DNA of 64,000 bases from Ramlibacter cellulosilyticus (GCF_014297465.1 NZ_JACORT010000003.1:62001-126000); one strand, 5' to 3'; shown: positions 41,736-50,839, counted from the first letter of the stretch. Numbers and translations are program-made. Notes: generated by a model not told the origin, from the sequence alone.

Positions 41736-43018
41736 TCGATGGTCACCGAGCGCAGCGCGTTGGCCTGCGCCGCCGTCACGGGCGTGCCGCCGTTGCCCCA
41801 GGCGACGCGGATGTACGTCGTCACCGCCGCCACTTCCTCGTCGTTGAGCAGGTGCGCGAAAGGCGGCATGCCGTAGGGGCGCGGGTTCTTGCGCGTGGCC
41901 GGGGCATAGCCGCCGTTCAGCACCATGCGGATCGCGTTCACCGGCGACGCCATCTCGATCGACTGGTTGCCCGCCAGCGGCGGGAAGCCCGGCGGGAAAC
42001 CCCTGCCCTCGTCGCCGTGGCACATCGCGCAGTTCGCGGCATAGACGCGACGGCCGAGCTCCATCGTGCCGGGGGCGACCATCTGTGCCTGCGGCTCGGC
42101 GCGCTGCTCGCCCTTGGGCGGCAGGGACTTCAGGTACACGGCCATGGCGCGCACGTCCTCGTCCGTCATGTACTGCAGGCTGTGGTAGGTGACTTCGGCC
42201 ATCGGGCCGTACACCGCGCCGCGCTTCGATGCGCCGGCCTGCAGCAGGTCGACGATGTCCTTGATGTCCCACTCGCCGAGGCCGGCTTCGCGGTTGGACG
42301 TGAGGGAAGGCGCGTACCAGTTCTGGTTGGGGATCATTCCGCCGCTGAAGGTCTCCTGCTCCCGCGAACCGCCGAGCGCCGACACGGCCGTGTGGCACAT
42401 CGAGCAGTGGCCCAGGCCCTGCAGGAGGTAGGCACCGCGGTTCCACTCGGCGCTCTGCTTCGTGTCCGGCTGGTATTCGCCCTGTTTGAAGTACAGCGTG
42501 CGCCAGCCGAGCAGCAGCTCGCGCTGGTTGAAGGGGAACCGCAGTTCGTGCGGCCGGTTCGGCTGCTTCACGGGCGGCACGGACATCAGGTACGCGTAGA
42601 TCGCGTCGGAATCGGCGCGCGTGACCTTCGTGTAGTTCGCGAACGGCATCGCGGGGTAGAGCAGCTCGCCGTTCCTGTTCACGCCCGTGTGCAGCATCCG
42701 GTAGAAGTCGTCGGCGGTCCAGCGGCCGATGCCGGTCTCGTCGTCCGGCGTGATGTTGGTCGTGTACATGTTGCCGAAGGGCGTGGGCATCGCCCGCTGG
42801 CCGGCGAACTCGCGGCCCGCCGGCGCCGTGTGGCAGGCCACGCAGTCGCCCGCCCGCGCGAGGTACTCGCCGCGCGAGATCACGTCGTCGGCCACCGGTC
42901 CGCGGATGGTCGTGGGCGCGAGCTTCTCCCAGGGCCGCGCCTGCCACAGCAGCACGCCGCCCGCCACGAGCACCAGCAGCACGAGCACGCCGAGCGCGAG
43001 CTTCGCCGGCCGCGTCAT
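41732..43018 (-). CDS. Triheme membrane-anchored cytochrome c
   Basis: A 428-residue protein with an N-terminal membrane segment (LALGVLVLLVLVAGGVLLW) and three haem motifs: CVACH, CSMCH and CAMCH. It resembles the cytochrome c subunits of membrane-bound alcohol, aldehyde and gluconate dehydrogenases, which carry electrons from the catalytic subunit to quinone or oxidase. No dehydrogenase gene is in the operon, so here it more likely feeds the ba3-type oxidase directly. Overlaps its upstream neighbour by four bases. Confidence 0.88.
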   Translation of the reverse strand: MTRPAKLALGVLVLLVLVAGGVLLWQARPWEKLAPTTIRGPVADDVISRGEYLARAGDCVACHTAPAGREFAGQRAMPTPFGNMYTTNITPDDETGIGRWTADDFYRMLHTGVNRNGELLYPAMPFANYTKVTRADSDAIYAYLMSVPPVKQPNRPHELRFPFNQRELLLGWRTLYFKQGEYQPDTKQSAEWNRGAYLLQGLGHCSMCHTAVSALGGSREQETFSGGMIPNQNWYAPSLTSNREAGLGEWDIKDIVDLLQAGASKRGAVYGPMAEVTYHSLQYMTDEDVRAMAVYLKSLPPKGEQRAEPQAQMVAPGTMELGRRVYAANCAMCHGDEGRGFPPGFPPLAGNQSIEMASPVNAIRMVLNGGYAPATRKNPRPYGMPPFAHLLNDEEVAAVTTYIRVAWGNGGTPVTAAQANALRSVTIE

Positions 43019-43743
43019 CGCTGGCTCCCGCAGGCGACCGGCATGCGCTGCACGTTGCGCGGATCGGGGGAATGGTCCTGCGGCGCCGCCAGGCTGCCGA
43101 GGTAAGCGGCCAGCGCCTGGATGTCGGCGTCGGCGAGGCGCGTCGCGATGCGGTGCATGCAATCGGGTTCGGCCGCGCGCCGCTCGCCGGTGCGCCAGCG
43201 CGTGAGCTGCGCGGCGATGTAGTTGGGTCGCAGCCCGACCAGGCCGGGGATGCCGGGCACCATGCCGGTGAGCCTCGCGCCGTGGCAGGCCATGCAGGGC
43301 GGGATCTGCCGGCTGCCGTCGCCGTTCTGCACGAGCGTGCGGCCGCGGTCCAGGAAGTCGGCCGCCACCGTGGCGGGCTGCGGCTGCGGGAAGGGCGGCC
43401 GCAGCGCGGCGAAGTGCTCGGCGATCTCCTGCAGGTACGCGTCCGACATGTACGCGACCAGGTAGTTCATCGGCGCGTAGCGCCGGCTGCCGTCGCGGAA
43501 GGCGCGCAGCTGGTTGAACAGGTAGCCTGCCGGCTTGCCGGCGATGCGCGGGAAGTAGTCGTTGTTCGTGCCCTGTCCCTGCTGGCCGTGGCAGGTGGCG
43601 CAGCCCTGCACGCGCGCCTCCATCGAGTCGAGCTCGCGGAAGGCGGGGACCGTGGCGGGATCGGCCGGGGCCTGGGCTGCGGCATGCGAGGCGGCGACCG
43701 CCACGAGCGTGCACAGGAGGAGTCTTGTCGTTATCCGGATCAT
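43015..43743 (-). CDS. Secreted diheme cytochrome c (c4 family)
   Basis: A 242-residue protein with a cleavable signal peptide (LLLCTLVAVAASHAAAQA) and two haem motifs, CATCH and CMACH, in two similar class I domains. It is the first gene of the six-gene oxidase operon and should be a periplasmic electron shuttle. The start at 43743 begins the signal peptide; an ATG at 43818 would add residues outside the family pattern and run through the promoter. Confidence 0.87.
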   Translation of the reverse strand: MIRITTRLLLCTLVAVAASHAAAQAPADPATVPAFRELDSMEARVQGCATCHGQQGQGTNNDYFPRIAGKPAGYLFNQLRAFRDGSRRYAPMNYLVAYMSDAYLQEIAEHFAALRPPFPQPQPATVAADFLDRGRTLVQNGDGSRQIPPCMACHGARLTGMVPGIPGLVGLRPNYIAAQLTRWRTGERRAAEPDCMHRIATRLADADIQALAAYLGSLAAPQDHSPDPRNVQRMPVACGSQR

Positions 43744-43800
43744 CGTTTTGGCGGCGATGATCGGCGACGATGAGCCGTTTCCCCGTAGGACGCGGCAGAC

Positions 43801-43816
43801 GCATTCGTCGGAATGC
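43801..43816. promoter_or_regulatory. Palindrome upstream of the ba3 oxidase operon
   Basis: GCATTCGTCGGAATGC is a perfect 6-4-6 palindrome 58 bases before the first cytochrome gene. Its right half with the next bases, GAATGCAC, is shared with the right halves of the NsrR-like sites at 30912 and 36638. It may be an operator, possibly for NsrR, but the left half does not match NsrR. Confidence 0.35.
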
Positions 43817-43871
43817 ACTCGCGCCGCGTTGCGCCATCACCCCGCGGCAGCGCGGGGTGACGTTCGGCGGC

Positions 43872-44294
43872 TTACTTCACCAGCAGCACCGGGATGTCGC
43901 ACTGCGTCAGCACGTTCTGCGCGACGCTGCCCAGCAGCGCGCGGCCGAGGATGCCGTGGCCGTGGGTGCCCATGACGATCATGTGGGCCTTCTCCTTCTT
44001 CGCGGCCTTCACGATCTCCTGGCCCGGGACGCCGACGGCCCACCGGGTCGTGTAGCTCAGGTCGTGCCGCTGCAGGAACTTCTCGATGGGGCGCAGCACC
44101 TTGGAGGCCTCGTCGGCGTGGTACTCGTTGACCGCCGTGGCGCCCACCATGCTCTTCACCCGCGGCGGCACGGCCGCCTGCACGTTGACCACCACGATGT
44201 GGCCGTCGTCACCCGCGAGGGCTTCGTGGGTGACGAGGAAGGCCAGGGCCTTCTTGGTGTAGCTGCTGCCGTCGGCGGCGAGGAGGATCTTCAT
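43872..44294 (-). CDS. Universal stress protein UspA family
   Basis: A 140-residue UspA-fold protein with the ATP-binding type end (VMGTHGHGILGRALLGSVAQ followed by VLTQCDIPVLLVK) and an N-terminal KILLAADGS. It lies 35 bases downstream of a second UspA gene and is probably transcribed with it. Duplicated UspA genes beside cbb3 and denitrification genes are common in facultative bacteria. Confidence 0.9.
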   Translation of the reverse strand: MKILLAADGSSYTKKALAFLVTHEALAGDDGHIVVVNVQAAVPPRVKSMVGATAVNEYHADEASKVLRPIEKFLQRHDLSYTTRWAVGVPGQEIVKAAKKEKAHMIVMGTHGHGILGRALLGSVAQNVLTQCDIPVLLVK

Positions 44295-44329
44295 CGTTCG
44301 GGTCTTTCTTCTCGTGGAGGGAATGCGGG

Positions 44330-44773
44330 TCAGCGCAGGACCAGCACCGGGATATTGCCATGGGTCAGCACGTGCTGCGTCTCGCTGCCGAGAAGCAGGC
44401 GCTTCAGGCCCTTGCGGCCATGCGAGGCCATCACCACCAGGTCGCACTTGTTCTTGCGCGCGGCGGCGAGGATGGCTTCGGCCACGAGGTCGGAGCGCAC
44501 AGTGACGGCCTTCGCCTTCACGCCCGCCTTCTCCGCGGCCTTGCCCACTTCCTCGGCGAGCGCCTGGCCGTGCTCGGCCCACTGGCGCTCCACGCGCGCC
44601 ACCTCGGTCGGGGCGACGTCGATGCCGCCTTCGAAGTAGGAGGTGGGATAGCGCGGGACCACGTTGAGGGCCACGACTTCGGCGCCCACCGTGGAGGCGA
44701 GTTCGACGGCGGTGCGGATCGCCTTCCTCGACAGCGCCGAGCCGTCCGTGGGCACGAGGATCTTCTTGTACAT
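44330..44773 (-). CDS. Universal stress protein UspA family
   Basis: A 147-residue UspA-fold protein with KKILVPTDGSALSRKAI at the N terminus and the G-2x-G-9x-G nucleotide motif (MASHGRKGLKRLLLGSETQH). An AGGAGAAG site precedes the ATG. A perfect FNR-type box centred 57 bases before the start suggests anaerobic induction of this gene and the one after it. Confidence 0.9.
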   Translation of the reverse strand: MYKKILVPTDGSALSRKAIRTAVELASTVGAEVVALNVVPRYPTSYFEGGIDVAPTEVARVERQWAEHGQALAEEVGKAAEKAGVKAKAVTVRSDLVAEAILAAARKNKCDLVVMASHGRKGLKRLLLGSETQHVLTHGNIPVLVLR

Positions 44774-44823
44774 GCTCTTCTCCTGGGGATGCGCCGAGCT
44801 TAGGGGCGCCCGTCCGGGGCCGG

Positions 44824-44837
44824 TTGACCTGTGTCAA
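44824..44837. promoter_or_regulatory. FNR/ANR-type box between uspA and ccoI
   Basis: TTGACCTGTGTCAA is a full TTGAY-N4-RTCAA palindrome. On the minus strand a class II start would fall near 44789, 16 bases before the uspA ATG. On the plus strand it would fall at about 44872, next to the ccoI ATG, implying a leaderless message or a different spacing. Confidence 0.7.
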
Positions 44838-44872
44838 TCGCCCCGGGGGTAGGCGCCCTTAGGCTTGCGTGC

Positions 44873-47215
44873 ATGCAAGCTGCCGTCCTTCCCCCGCCCG
44901 GCCTGCCGCCGCGAGCGGAGGCCCCCGCGGCCGCCCCTTCCCACGCGCTCGACGATCCCGGTGAATGGGAAAGTTTCGGCCGGCCGCTGGCCGGGCGCGA
45001 AGGCTGCTGGGAGTCCTATCTCGCCATCGAAGGCATCTACTGCGCCGGCTGCTCGCTGACCATCGAACACGCGCTCGCGCCGCTGCCCGGCGTGCAGCAG
45101 GTGGACGTCAACGGCTCCGCCGCCACCGCCCGCATCGTGTGGGACGCGGCGCAGGGCCGCCCTTCGCAGTGGCTCGCCGCCCTGGAACGCGCCGGCTACC
45201 GCGGCCTGCCCGCGGGCGACCAGCTGCAGGCGGTCCCGCGCCGCCAGGCGCAGCGGCTGCTGCTGTGGCGCTGGCTGGTGGCCGGCTTCTGCATGATGCA
45301 GGTGATGATGTACGCCGTGCCGGCCTACGTGGCGGAGCCCGGCGACATGACGCCCGACGTCGCCGCGCTGCTGAACTGGGCCGCGTGGCTGCTCACGCTG
45401 CCGGTGCTGCTGTTCTCCTGCCGGCCCTTCTTCTCCTCGGCCTGGCGCGACCTGCGCCATCGCCGCATCGGCATGGACGTGCCGGTGAGCCTCGGCATCC
45501 TGATCGCCTTCGGCGCGAGCACCGCCGCCACCTTCGACCCGACGGGGCCCCTGGGTGGCGAGGTCTGGTACGACTCGGTGACGATGTTCGTCTTCTTCCT
45601 GCTCTCCGGGCGCCTGCTGGAGCAGCGGCTGCGCGACCGCACCGCCGGCGCGCTCGAGGCGCTGGTGCGCCGGCTGCCCGACACCGTCGAACGCGTCGCG
45701 GCGGACGGCAGCAGCGAGCGCGTGCCGGTGCGCCGCCTCGCGGTGGGCGACCGCATCCGCGTGCAGCCCGGCGCAGTGTTTCCCGCCGACGGCGAGGTGC
45801 TGCAGGGCGACACGCAGGTCGACGAAGCCCTGCTCACGGGCGAGTCGACGCCGCTGCCGCGCCATGCGGGGCAGGGCGTGATCGCGGGCAGCGCCAACCT
45901 CGGCGGCGTCGTGCTGGTGCGCGTGGACCGCGTGGGCGACGCCACGCGCTACGGCCAGTTCGTGGCGCTGATGGAGCGCGCCTCGCACGAGAAGCCCGGC
46001 CTCGCGCGCCTGGCGGACCGCTTCGCGACGCCCTTCCTGCTGGCCGTGGTGGCCGCCGCCGCCGGCGCCGCCTGGTGGTGGTGGCCCCAAGGGCCGGGAC
46101 ACGCGCTCGGCGTCGCGGTCGCCGTGCTGATCGTCACCTGCCCGTGCGCGCTGTCGCTGGCCACGCCGGCGGCCACGCTCGCGGCCGCGGGCGCCCTCGC
46201 GCGCCGCGGCATCCTCGTGCGGCGGTTGGAAGCCCTGGAAACGGGCGCGGAGGTGGACACCGTGGTGTTCGACAAGACCGGCACGCTGACGACCGACCGC
46301 ATGGGCGTGCGCGAGGTGCGCACGCGCGACGGCGTGACCCGCGACGAGGCGCTCGCGCTCGCGGCGGGGCTCGCCCGGAACTCGCTGCATCCTGCCTCGC
46401 GCGCCGTGGCCGCGGCGGGGGGCGTTGTCCTTCCTTGCGAGCAGGTGCACGAACACGCGGGGCAGGGCGTCGAAGGCGTGCTGCCCGGCGCCGCGCCGCG
46501 CCGCCTGCGCCTGGGCTCCGCCGCCTTCTGCGGCGTCGCGCCGCTGGCCGGCACCGACGCGGCCCAGGTCCACCTCGCCGACGACGCCGGCTGGCTCGCG
46601 AGCTTCGAACTCGACGAGTCGCTGCGCGGGGGCGCGCTGGCCGCGGTGGCCGGCCTGCGCCGGCTCGGCCTGCAGCTGGAAGTGCTCTCGGGCGACCAAG
46701 ACGCAGCCGTGCAACGGCTGGCGGGGCGCGCAGGCATCCGGAATGCGCGCGGGCAGCAGTCGCCGCAGGACAAGCTGGACCATGTCGCCGGCCTCCAGCA
46801 GTCCGGCCGCCGCGTGGCGATGGTCGGCGACGGCATGAACGACGGCCCGGTGCTGGCGCGCGCGGACCTGTCCATCGCGCTCGGCGAGGCCGTGCCGGTG
46901 GCGCAGGCCCGCTCCGACTTCATCGTGCAGGGCGGGCAGCTGGCAGGCGTGGCCGCCATCCTGGCGCAGGCGCGCCGCACGCGCGCCGTGGTGCGCCAGA
47001 ACCTGTGGTGGGCCGCGGGCTACAACGCCGTGTGCGTGCCGCTGGCCATCGCGGGGCTGATGCCGCCGTGGCTGGCGGGGCTGGGGATGGCGGCGAGTTC
47101 GCTGTTCGTGGTGCTCAACGCCGCACGCCTTTCCGTCATCCCCGCGGAGGCGGGGACCCAGGGCTTCCGCCCTGGTGCCTTCGAACGCCCTGGGTTCCCG
47201 CCTCCGCGGGAATGA
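44873..47215 (+). CDS. ccoI: Copper-transporting P-type ATPase, cbb3 oxidase maturation
   Basis: A 780-residue P1B-type ATPase. An N-terminal metal-binding domain with CAGC (EGIYCAGCSLTIEH), eight membrane helices, the CPC motif (VTCPCALSLATPA), TGES, the phosphorylated DKTGT and the GDGMNDGP motif are present. It exports copper for assembly of CuB in cbb3 oxidase. The ATG at 44873 is chosen because the GTG at 44831 lies inside the FNR-type box. The last ~28 residues (from SVIPAEAG) are translated REP-like repeat, and the stop codon comes from that repeat. ccoS and ccoN follow. Confidence 0.9.
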   Translation: MQAAVLPPPGLPPRAEAPAAAPSHALDDPGEWESFGRPLAGREGCWESYLAIEGIYCAGCSLTIEHALAPLPGVQQVDVNGSAATARIVWDAAQGRPSQWLAALERAGYRGLPAGDQLQAVPRRQAQRLLLWRWLVAGFCMMQVMMYAVPAYVAEPGDMTPDVAALLNWAAWLLTLPVLLFSCRPFFSSAWRDLRHRRIGMDVPVSLGILIAFGASTAATFDPTGPLGGEVWYDSVTMFVFFLLSGRLLEQRLRDRTAGALEALVRRLPDTVERVAADGSSERVPVRRLAVGDRIRVQPGAVFPADGEVLQGDTQVDEALLTGESTPLPRHAGQGVIAGSANLGGVVLVRVDRVGDATRYGQFVALMERASHEKPGLARLADRFATPFLLAVVAAAAGAAWWWWPQGPGHALGVAVAVLIVTCPCALSLATPAATLAAAGALARRGILVRRLEALETGAEVDTVVFDKTGTLTTDRMGVREVRTRDGVTRDEALALAAGLARNSLHPASRAVAAAGGVVLPCEQVHEHAGQGVEGVLPGAAPRRLRLGSAAFCGVAPLAGTDAAQVHLADDAGWLASFELDESLRGGALAAVAGLRRLGLQLEVLSGDQDAAVQRLAGRAGIRNARGQQSPQDKLDHVAGLQQSGRRVAMVGDGMNDGPVLARADLSIALGEAVPVAQARSDFIVQGGQLAGVAAILAQARRTRAVVRQNLWWAAGYNAVCVPLAIAGLMPPWLAGLGMAASSLFVVLNAARLSVIPAEAGTQGFRPGAFERPGFPPPRE

Positions 47216-47216
47216 C
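47134..47216. repeat. REP-like element, family B, overlapping the ccoI 3' end
   Basis: Outer arms GTCATCCCCGCGGAGGCGGG and CCCGCCTCCGCGGGAATGAC with inner CCCAGGGC and GCCCTGGG arms, the fullest copy in the window. It is read through by the ccoI frame, which ends at the TGA inside GGGAATGAC. Confidence 0.85.
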
Positions 47217-47227
47217 GACACCACGCC

Positions 47228-47365
47228 ATGGACATCCTCTTCATCCTCATCCCCCTCTCCGTGGTCCTCGCGTTCGCCATCCTCGGCGCGCTGGCGTGGG
47301 CCGTGTGGCGTGGCCAGTTCGAAGGCGTCGAAGCCGAAGGCGAGCGCATTCTCGAAGGCGATTGA
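47228..47365 (+). CDS. ccoS: cbb3 oxidase maturation protein CcoS
   Basis: A 45-residue protein with one membrane helix (ILFILIPLSVVLAFAILGALAWAVW, residues ~3-27, given in part) and the short tail GQFEGVEAEGERIL typical of CcoS. It is needed for cofactor insertion into cbb3 oxidase. It starts 12 bases after the ccoI stop. The FNR-type box for ccoN overlaps its stop codon. Confidence 0.88.
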   Translation: MDILFILIPLSVVLAFAILGALAWAVWRGQFEGVEAEGERILEGD

Positions 47366-47375
47366 CATTCATCAA
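47362..47375. promoter_or_regulatory. FNR/ANR-type box upstream of ccoN
   Basis: TTGACATTCATCAA fits TTGAY-N4-RTCAA at all defined positions and overlaps the ccoS stop codon. The predicted start is near 47410, 18 bases before the ccoN ATG. This is the standard control of cbb3 oxidase by low oxygen. Confidence 0.8.
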
Positions 47376-47427
47376 GGGCGACCCTTCGCCCGGCAAGGAC
47401 ACTGGGAGCATCTGAAAAAGGTGTTCC

Positions 47428-48867
47428 ATGAACCAAACCTCCGTCACCGCTGCCACCTACAACGACACCGTCGTCCGGCAGTTCTCGCTGGCGGCCGTGC
47501 TGTGGGGCGTCGTCGGCATGCTTGTCGGCGTCTTCATCGCGGCGCAGCTGGCCTGGCCCGAACTGAACATGGGCATCCCCTGGCTCAGCTACGGGCGGCT
47601 GCGTCCCCTGCACACCAACGCGGTCATCTTCGCCTTCGGCGGCTGCGCGCTCTTCGCCAGCAGCTACTGGGTGGTCCAGCGCACCTCGCAGGTCCCGCTG
47701 TTCGCGCCGAAGCTGGCGTCGTTCTCGTTCTGGAGCTACCAGGCCGTCATCGTGGCGGCGGCGATCAGCCTGCCGCTGGGCTACACCCAGGGCAAGGAGT
47801 ACGCCGAACTGGAGTGGCCGATCGACCTGCTGCTCGCGGTCTCCTGGGTGTCGTACGCGATCGTGTTCTTCGGCACCGTCGGCACGCGCAAGGTGAAGCA
47901 CATCTACGTGGCCAACTGGTTCTACGGCGCCTTCATCATCGCCGTGGCGCTGCTGCACATCGTCAACAGCGTCGCCATCCCCGCGGGCGCCATGAAGTCC
48001 TACTCCGCCTATGCGGGCGTGCAGGACGCGATGGTGCAGTGGTGGTACGGCCATAACGCCGTGGGCTTCTTCCTCACCGCCGGCTTCCTGGGGATGATGT
48101 ACTACTTCATCCCGAAGCAGGCCGAGCGCCCCGTGTATTCGTATCGCCTGTCGATCGTGCACTTCTGGGCCCTGATCTTCACGTACATGTGGGCGGGCCC
48201 GCACCACCTGCACTACACGGCGCTGCCGGACTGGACGCAGTCCCTCGGCATGGTCTTCTCGCTGATCCTGCTGGCCCCGAGCTGGGGCGGGATGATCAAC
48301 GGCATCATGACCCTGTCGGGTGCCTGGCACAAGCTGCGCGACGACCCCGTGCTGCGCTTCCTGATCGTGTCCCTGTCCTTCTACGGCATGAGCACCTTCG
48401 AGGGCCCGATGATGTCCATCAAGACCGTCAACGCGCTCTCGCACTACACGGACTGGACGGTCGGCCACGTGCACGCCGGCGCCCTGGGCTGGGTGGGCCT
48501 GATCTCCATGGGCACGCTGTACTACCTGGTGCCGCGCCTGTTCGGCCAGAAGAAGATGTACTCGGTGAAGGCCATCGAGCTGCACTTCTGGATCGCGACC
48601 ATCGGCATCGTGCTGTACATCGCCGCGATGTGGATCGCCGGCGTGATGCAGGGCCTGATGTGGCGCGCGGTGAATGCCGACGGCACGCTCACCTACACCT
48701 TCGTGGAATCGGTCAAGGCGACCTATCCCTTCTACGTGATCCGCTTCCTCGGCGGCCTCCTGTACCTGGGCGGCATGCTGGTGATGGCCTGGAACACCTG
48801 GATGACGGTCGCGAACGGCCGCGCGGTGCGCGCCAACGTGCCGGCCGTTGCCGCCGCCCACGCCTGA
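47428..48867 (+). CDS. ccoN: cbb3-type cytochrome c oxidase subunit I
   Basis: A 479-residue, 12-helix haem-copper subunit. The high-affinity C-family features are visible: H in [48 protein letters not shown], the helix VII tyrosine in [11 protein letters not shown] and [11 protein letters not shown] for haem ligands. It reduces oxygen at low concentration and pumps protons. First gene of ccoNOQP under its own FNR-type box. Confidence 0.96.
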   Translation: MNQTSVTAATYNDTVVRQFSLAAVLWGVVGMLVGVFIAAQLAWPELNMGIPWLSYGRLRPLHTNAVIFAFGGCALFASSYWVVQRTSQVPLFAPKLASFSFWSYQAVIVAAAISLPLGYTQGKEYAELEWPIDLLLAVSWVSYAIVFFGTVGTRKVKHIYVANWFYGAFIIAVALLHIVNSVAIPAGAMKSYSAYAGVQDAMVQWWYGHNAVGFFLTAGFLGMMYYFIPKQAERPVYSYRLSIVHFWALIFTYMWAGPHHLHYTALPDWTQSLGMVFSLILLAPSWGGMINGIMTLSGAWHKLRDDPVLRFLIVSLSFYGMSTFEGPMMSIKTVNALSHYTDWTVGHVHAGALGWVGLISMGTLYYLVPRLFGQKKMYSVKAIELHFWIATIGIVLYIAAMWIAGVMQGLMWRAVNADGTLTYTFVESVKATYPFYVIRFLGGLLYLGGMLVMAWNTWMTVANGRAVRANVPAVAAAHA

Positions 48868-48889
48868 TCACCGAAAGAGAAGTCACACC

Positions 48890-49519
48890 ATGAGCGACAA
48901 CGCCACCCCCGTCCCCACCTTCTCGCACGAGAAGGTCGAGACCAGCAACTTCCTGATGATCGTGCTGATCCTGATCGTGGTCGCCATCGGCGGCCTCGTG
49001 GAGATCGTCCCGCTGTTCTTCCAGAAGTCCACCACCGAGCCGGTCGCCGGCATGAAGCCGTACACGGCCCTGCAGGTCGCGGGCCGCGACATCTACCTGC
49101 GCGAGGGCTGCTACAACTGCCACTCGCAGATGATCCGTCCCTTCCGCGCCGAGACGCTGCGCTACGGCCACTACTCCGTCGCCGGCGAGTTCGTGTGGGA
49201 CCACCCGTTCCAGTGGGGCTCCAAGCGCACGGGCCCGGACCTGCACCGCGTGGGCGGCAAGTACTCGGACGAGTGGCACCGCATCCACCTGAACAACCCG
49301 CGCGACGTGGTCCCCGAGTCCAACATGCCGGCCTACCCCTGGCTGGAGAAGAACGCCGCCGACGCGGCCAGCATCTCCACGCACATGAAGGCGCTGCGGA
49401 CCGTGGGCGTGCCGTACACGGACGAAGAGATCGCCAAGGCGCCCGCCGAACTCAAGGGCAAGACCGAGATGGACGCGCTGGTCGCGTACCTCCAGTCGCT
49501 GGGCCGGGCCCTCAAGTAA
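48890..49519 (+). CDS. ccoO: cbb3 oxidase monohaem subunit II
   Basis: A 209-residue protein with an N-terminal membrane anchor and one haem motif C74-x2-C77-H78 ([12 protein letters not shown], the CcoO hallmark). It passes electrons from CcoP to CcoN. The ATG at 48890 lies 22 bases after the ccoN stop with a GAAAGAGAAG ribosome site. Confidence 0.96.
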   Translation: MSDNATPVPTFSHEKVETSNFLMIVLILIVVAIGGLVEIVPLFFQKSTTEPVAGMKPYTALQVAGRDIYLREGCYNCHSQMIRPFRAETLRYGHYSVAGEFVWDHPFQWGSKRTGPDLHRVGGKYSDEWHRIHLNNPRDVVPESNMPAYPWLEKNAADAASISTHMKALRTVGVPYTDEEIAKAPAELKGKTEMDALVAYLQSLGRALK

Positions 49520-49539
49520 GCGAGGAAGGGAAAAGAGCC

Positions 49540-49677
49540 ATGGACATCACCATCCTGCGCGAGATCGCGACCGTCGCTTCCTTCGTTGCCTTCCTGGGCA
49601 TCTGGGGCTGGGCCTATGCGCGGAAGAACCGCGACGGCTTCGAGGAAGCGGGCCGCATCCCGTTCGAACAAGACTAA
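49540..49677 (+). CDS. ccoQ: cbb3 oxidase subunit CcoQ
   Basis: A 45-residue single-pass protein (IATVASFVAFLGIWGWAYA) with the typical tail RKNRDGFEEAGRIPFEQD. CcoQ stabilises the cbb3 complex. It starts 20 bases after ccoO behind GAGGAAGGG. Confidence 0.92.
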   Translation: MDITILREIATVASFVAFLGIWGWAYARKNRDGFEEAGRIPFEQD

Positions 49678-49689
49678 GAGGGTACCCAA

Positions 49690-50610
49690 GTGAGCGATTT
49701 CATCAGCGACTTCTGGTCGCACTACGTCGCCGTCCTGACCGCCGCGGGCATCGCGGGCTGCGCCATCCTCCTGTGGGTCGCGGGCCGCAAGAAGGTGGCC
49801 GCGCGCAGCGACAACACCACGGGCCACGTCTGGGACGAGGACCTCACCGAGATGAACAACCCGCTGCCCATGTGGTGGGTGGGCCTGTTCATCCTGACCA
49901 TCGTGTTCTCCGTCGGCTACCTCGTGGCGTACCCGGGCTTCGGTTCCTACCAGGGCGAGCTGAAGTGGAGCACGAAATCGGAGTACGAGACCGAAGTGGC
50001 CCGCGCCACCCGGGAGCTCGAGCCGCTGTACGCGCAGTTCACGGCGAAGTCGCCGGAAGACCTGGCGGCGGACACGAACGCCATGGCCATCGGCGAGCGC
50101 CTGTTCATGAACAACTGCGCGCAGTGCCACGGCTCGGACGCGCGGGGCAGCAAGAGCTTCCCCAACCTCGCCGATGCCGACTGGCTGCACGGCGGCACGG
50201 GCGACAAGATCAAGGAGACCATCACCAAGGGCCGCACCGGCGTGATGCCCCCGATGGCCGCCGCGGTCGGCAGCTCCGACGACGTGAAGAACGTGGCGCA
50301 GTACGTGCTGTCCCTGTCCAACAGCCCGCACGACTCGGTGCGCGCGCAGCTGGGCAAGAGCAAGTTCGCGGCCTGCGCGGCGTGCCACGGCATGGACGGC
50401 AAGGGCAACCCCGCCCTGGGCGCGCCCAACCTGGCCGACGACATCTGGCTGCACGGCTGGGGCGAGCAGGCGATCATCGCCATGATCAACAACGGCAAGA
50501 CCAACCAGATGCCCGCCCAGGAAGACAAGCTCACCCCCGCGCAGATCCACGTGCTGTCCGGGTACGTGTGGGGCCTGTCGAACAAGCCGCAGGTGGCGGC
50601 GAAGCAGTAG
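49690..50610 (+). CDS. ccoP: cbb3 oxidase diheme subunit III
   Basis: A 306-residue protein with two N-terminal membrane segments and two class I cytochrome domains (C143-x2-C146-H147 and C229-x2-C232-H233). It receives electrons from soluble cytochromes. The start is GTG at 49690, behind GAGGG. The sequence WDEDLTEMNNPLPMWW between the helices is the usual CcoP signature. A partial duplication of its 3' end is found at 50853. Confidence 0.95.
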   Translation: MSDFISDFWSHYVAVLTAAGIAGCAILLWVAGRKKVAARSDNTTGHVWDEDLTEMNNPLPMWWVGLFILTIVFSVGYLVAYPGFGSYQGELKWSTKSEYETEVARATRELEPLYAQFTAKSPEDLAADTNAMAIGERLFMNNCAQCHGSDARGSKSFPNLADADWLHGGTGDKIKETITKGRTGVMPPMAAAVGSSDDVKNVAQYVLSLSNSPHDSVRAQLGKSKFAACAACHGMDGKGNPALGAPNLADDIWLHGWGEQAIIAMINNGKTNQMPAQEDKLTPAQIHVLSGYVWGLSNKPQVAAKQ

Positions 50611-50635
50611 CGTCGTATCCGTCTCCGTAGGGAGG

Positions 50636-50730
50636 CGGTGCGACAGCGGAGAGTTGGAACGCAGAGGTCGCAGAGAACCACCGAAAAGGATGTTCTCTGC
50701 GACTTCTGCGTTCCTTCTGTTTCCACCCCC
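50636..50730. repeat. Intergenic repeat, family C (CGCAGAGGTCGCAGAG type), copy 1
   Basis: GGAACGCAGAGGTCGCAGAG is followed by its inverse CTCTGCGACTTCTGCGTTCC, then TTCTGTTTCCACCCCCACC. It can fold as a hairpin and may end the ccoNOQP transcript. Confidence 0.8.
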
Positions 50731-50757
50731 ACCCCGCCCCCCGGGGAGACAGGGTAC

Positions 50758-50839
50758 GTAGGCTGGGTTGCCCGAAGGGCACCCCAGCTTTTCGCAACGG
50801 CGCGGGTTGCTGGGGTGCGCTCCGCGCAACCCAGCCTAC
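50758..50839. repeat. Intergenic repeat, family A
   Basis: GTAGGCTGGGTTGCCCGAAG at the left, AACCCAGCCTAC at the right, and central GCACCCCAGC and GCTGGGGT arms. It sits between the two family C copies in the ccoP-ccoG gap. Confidence 0.85.
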
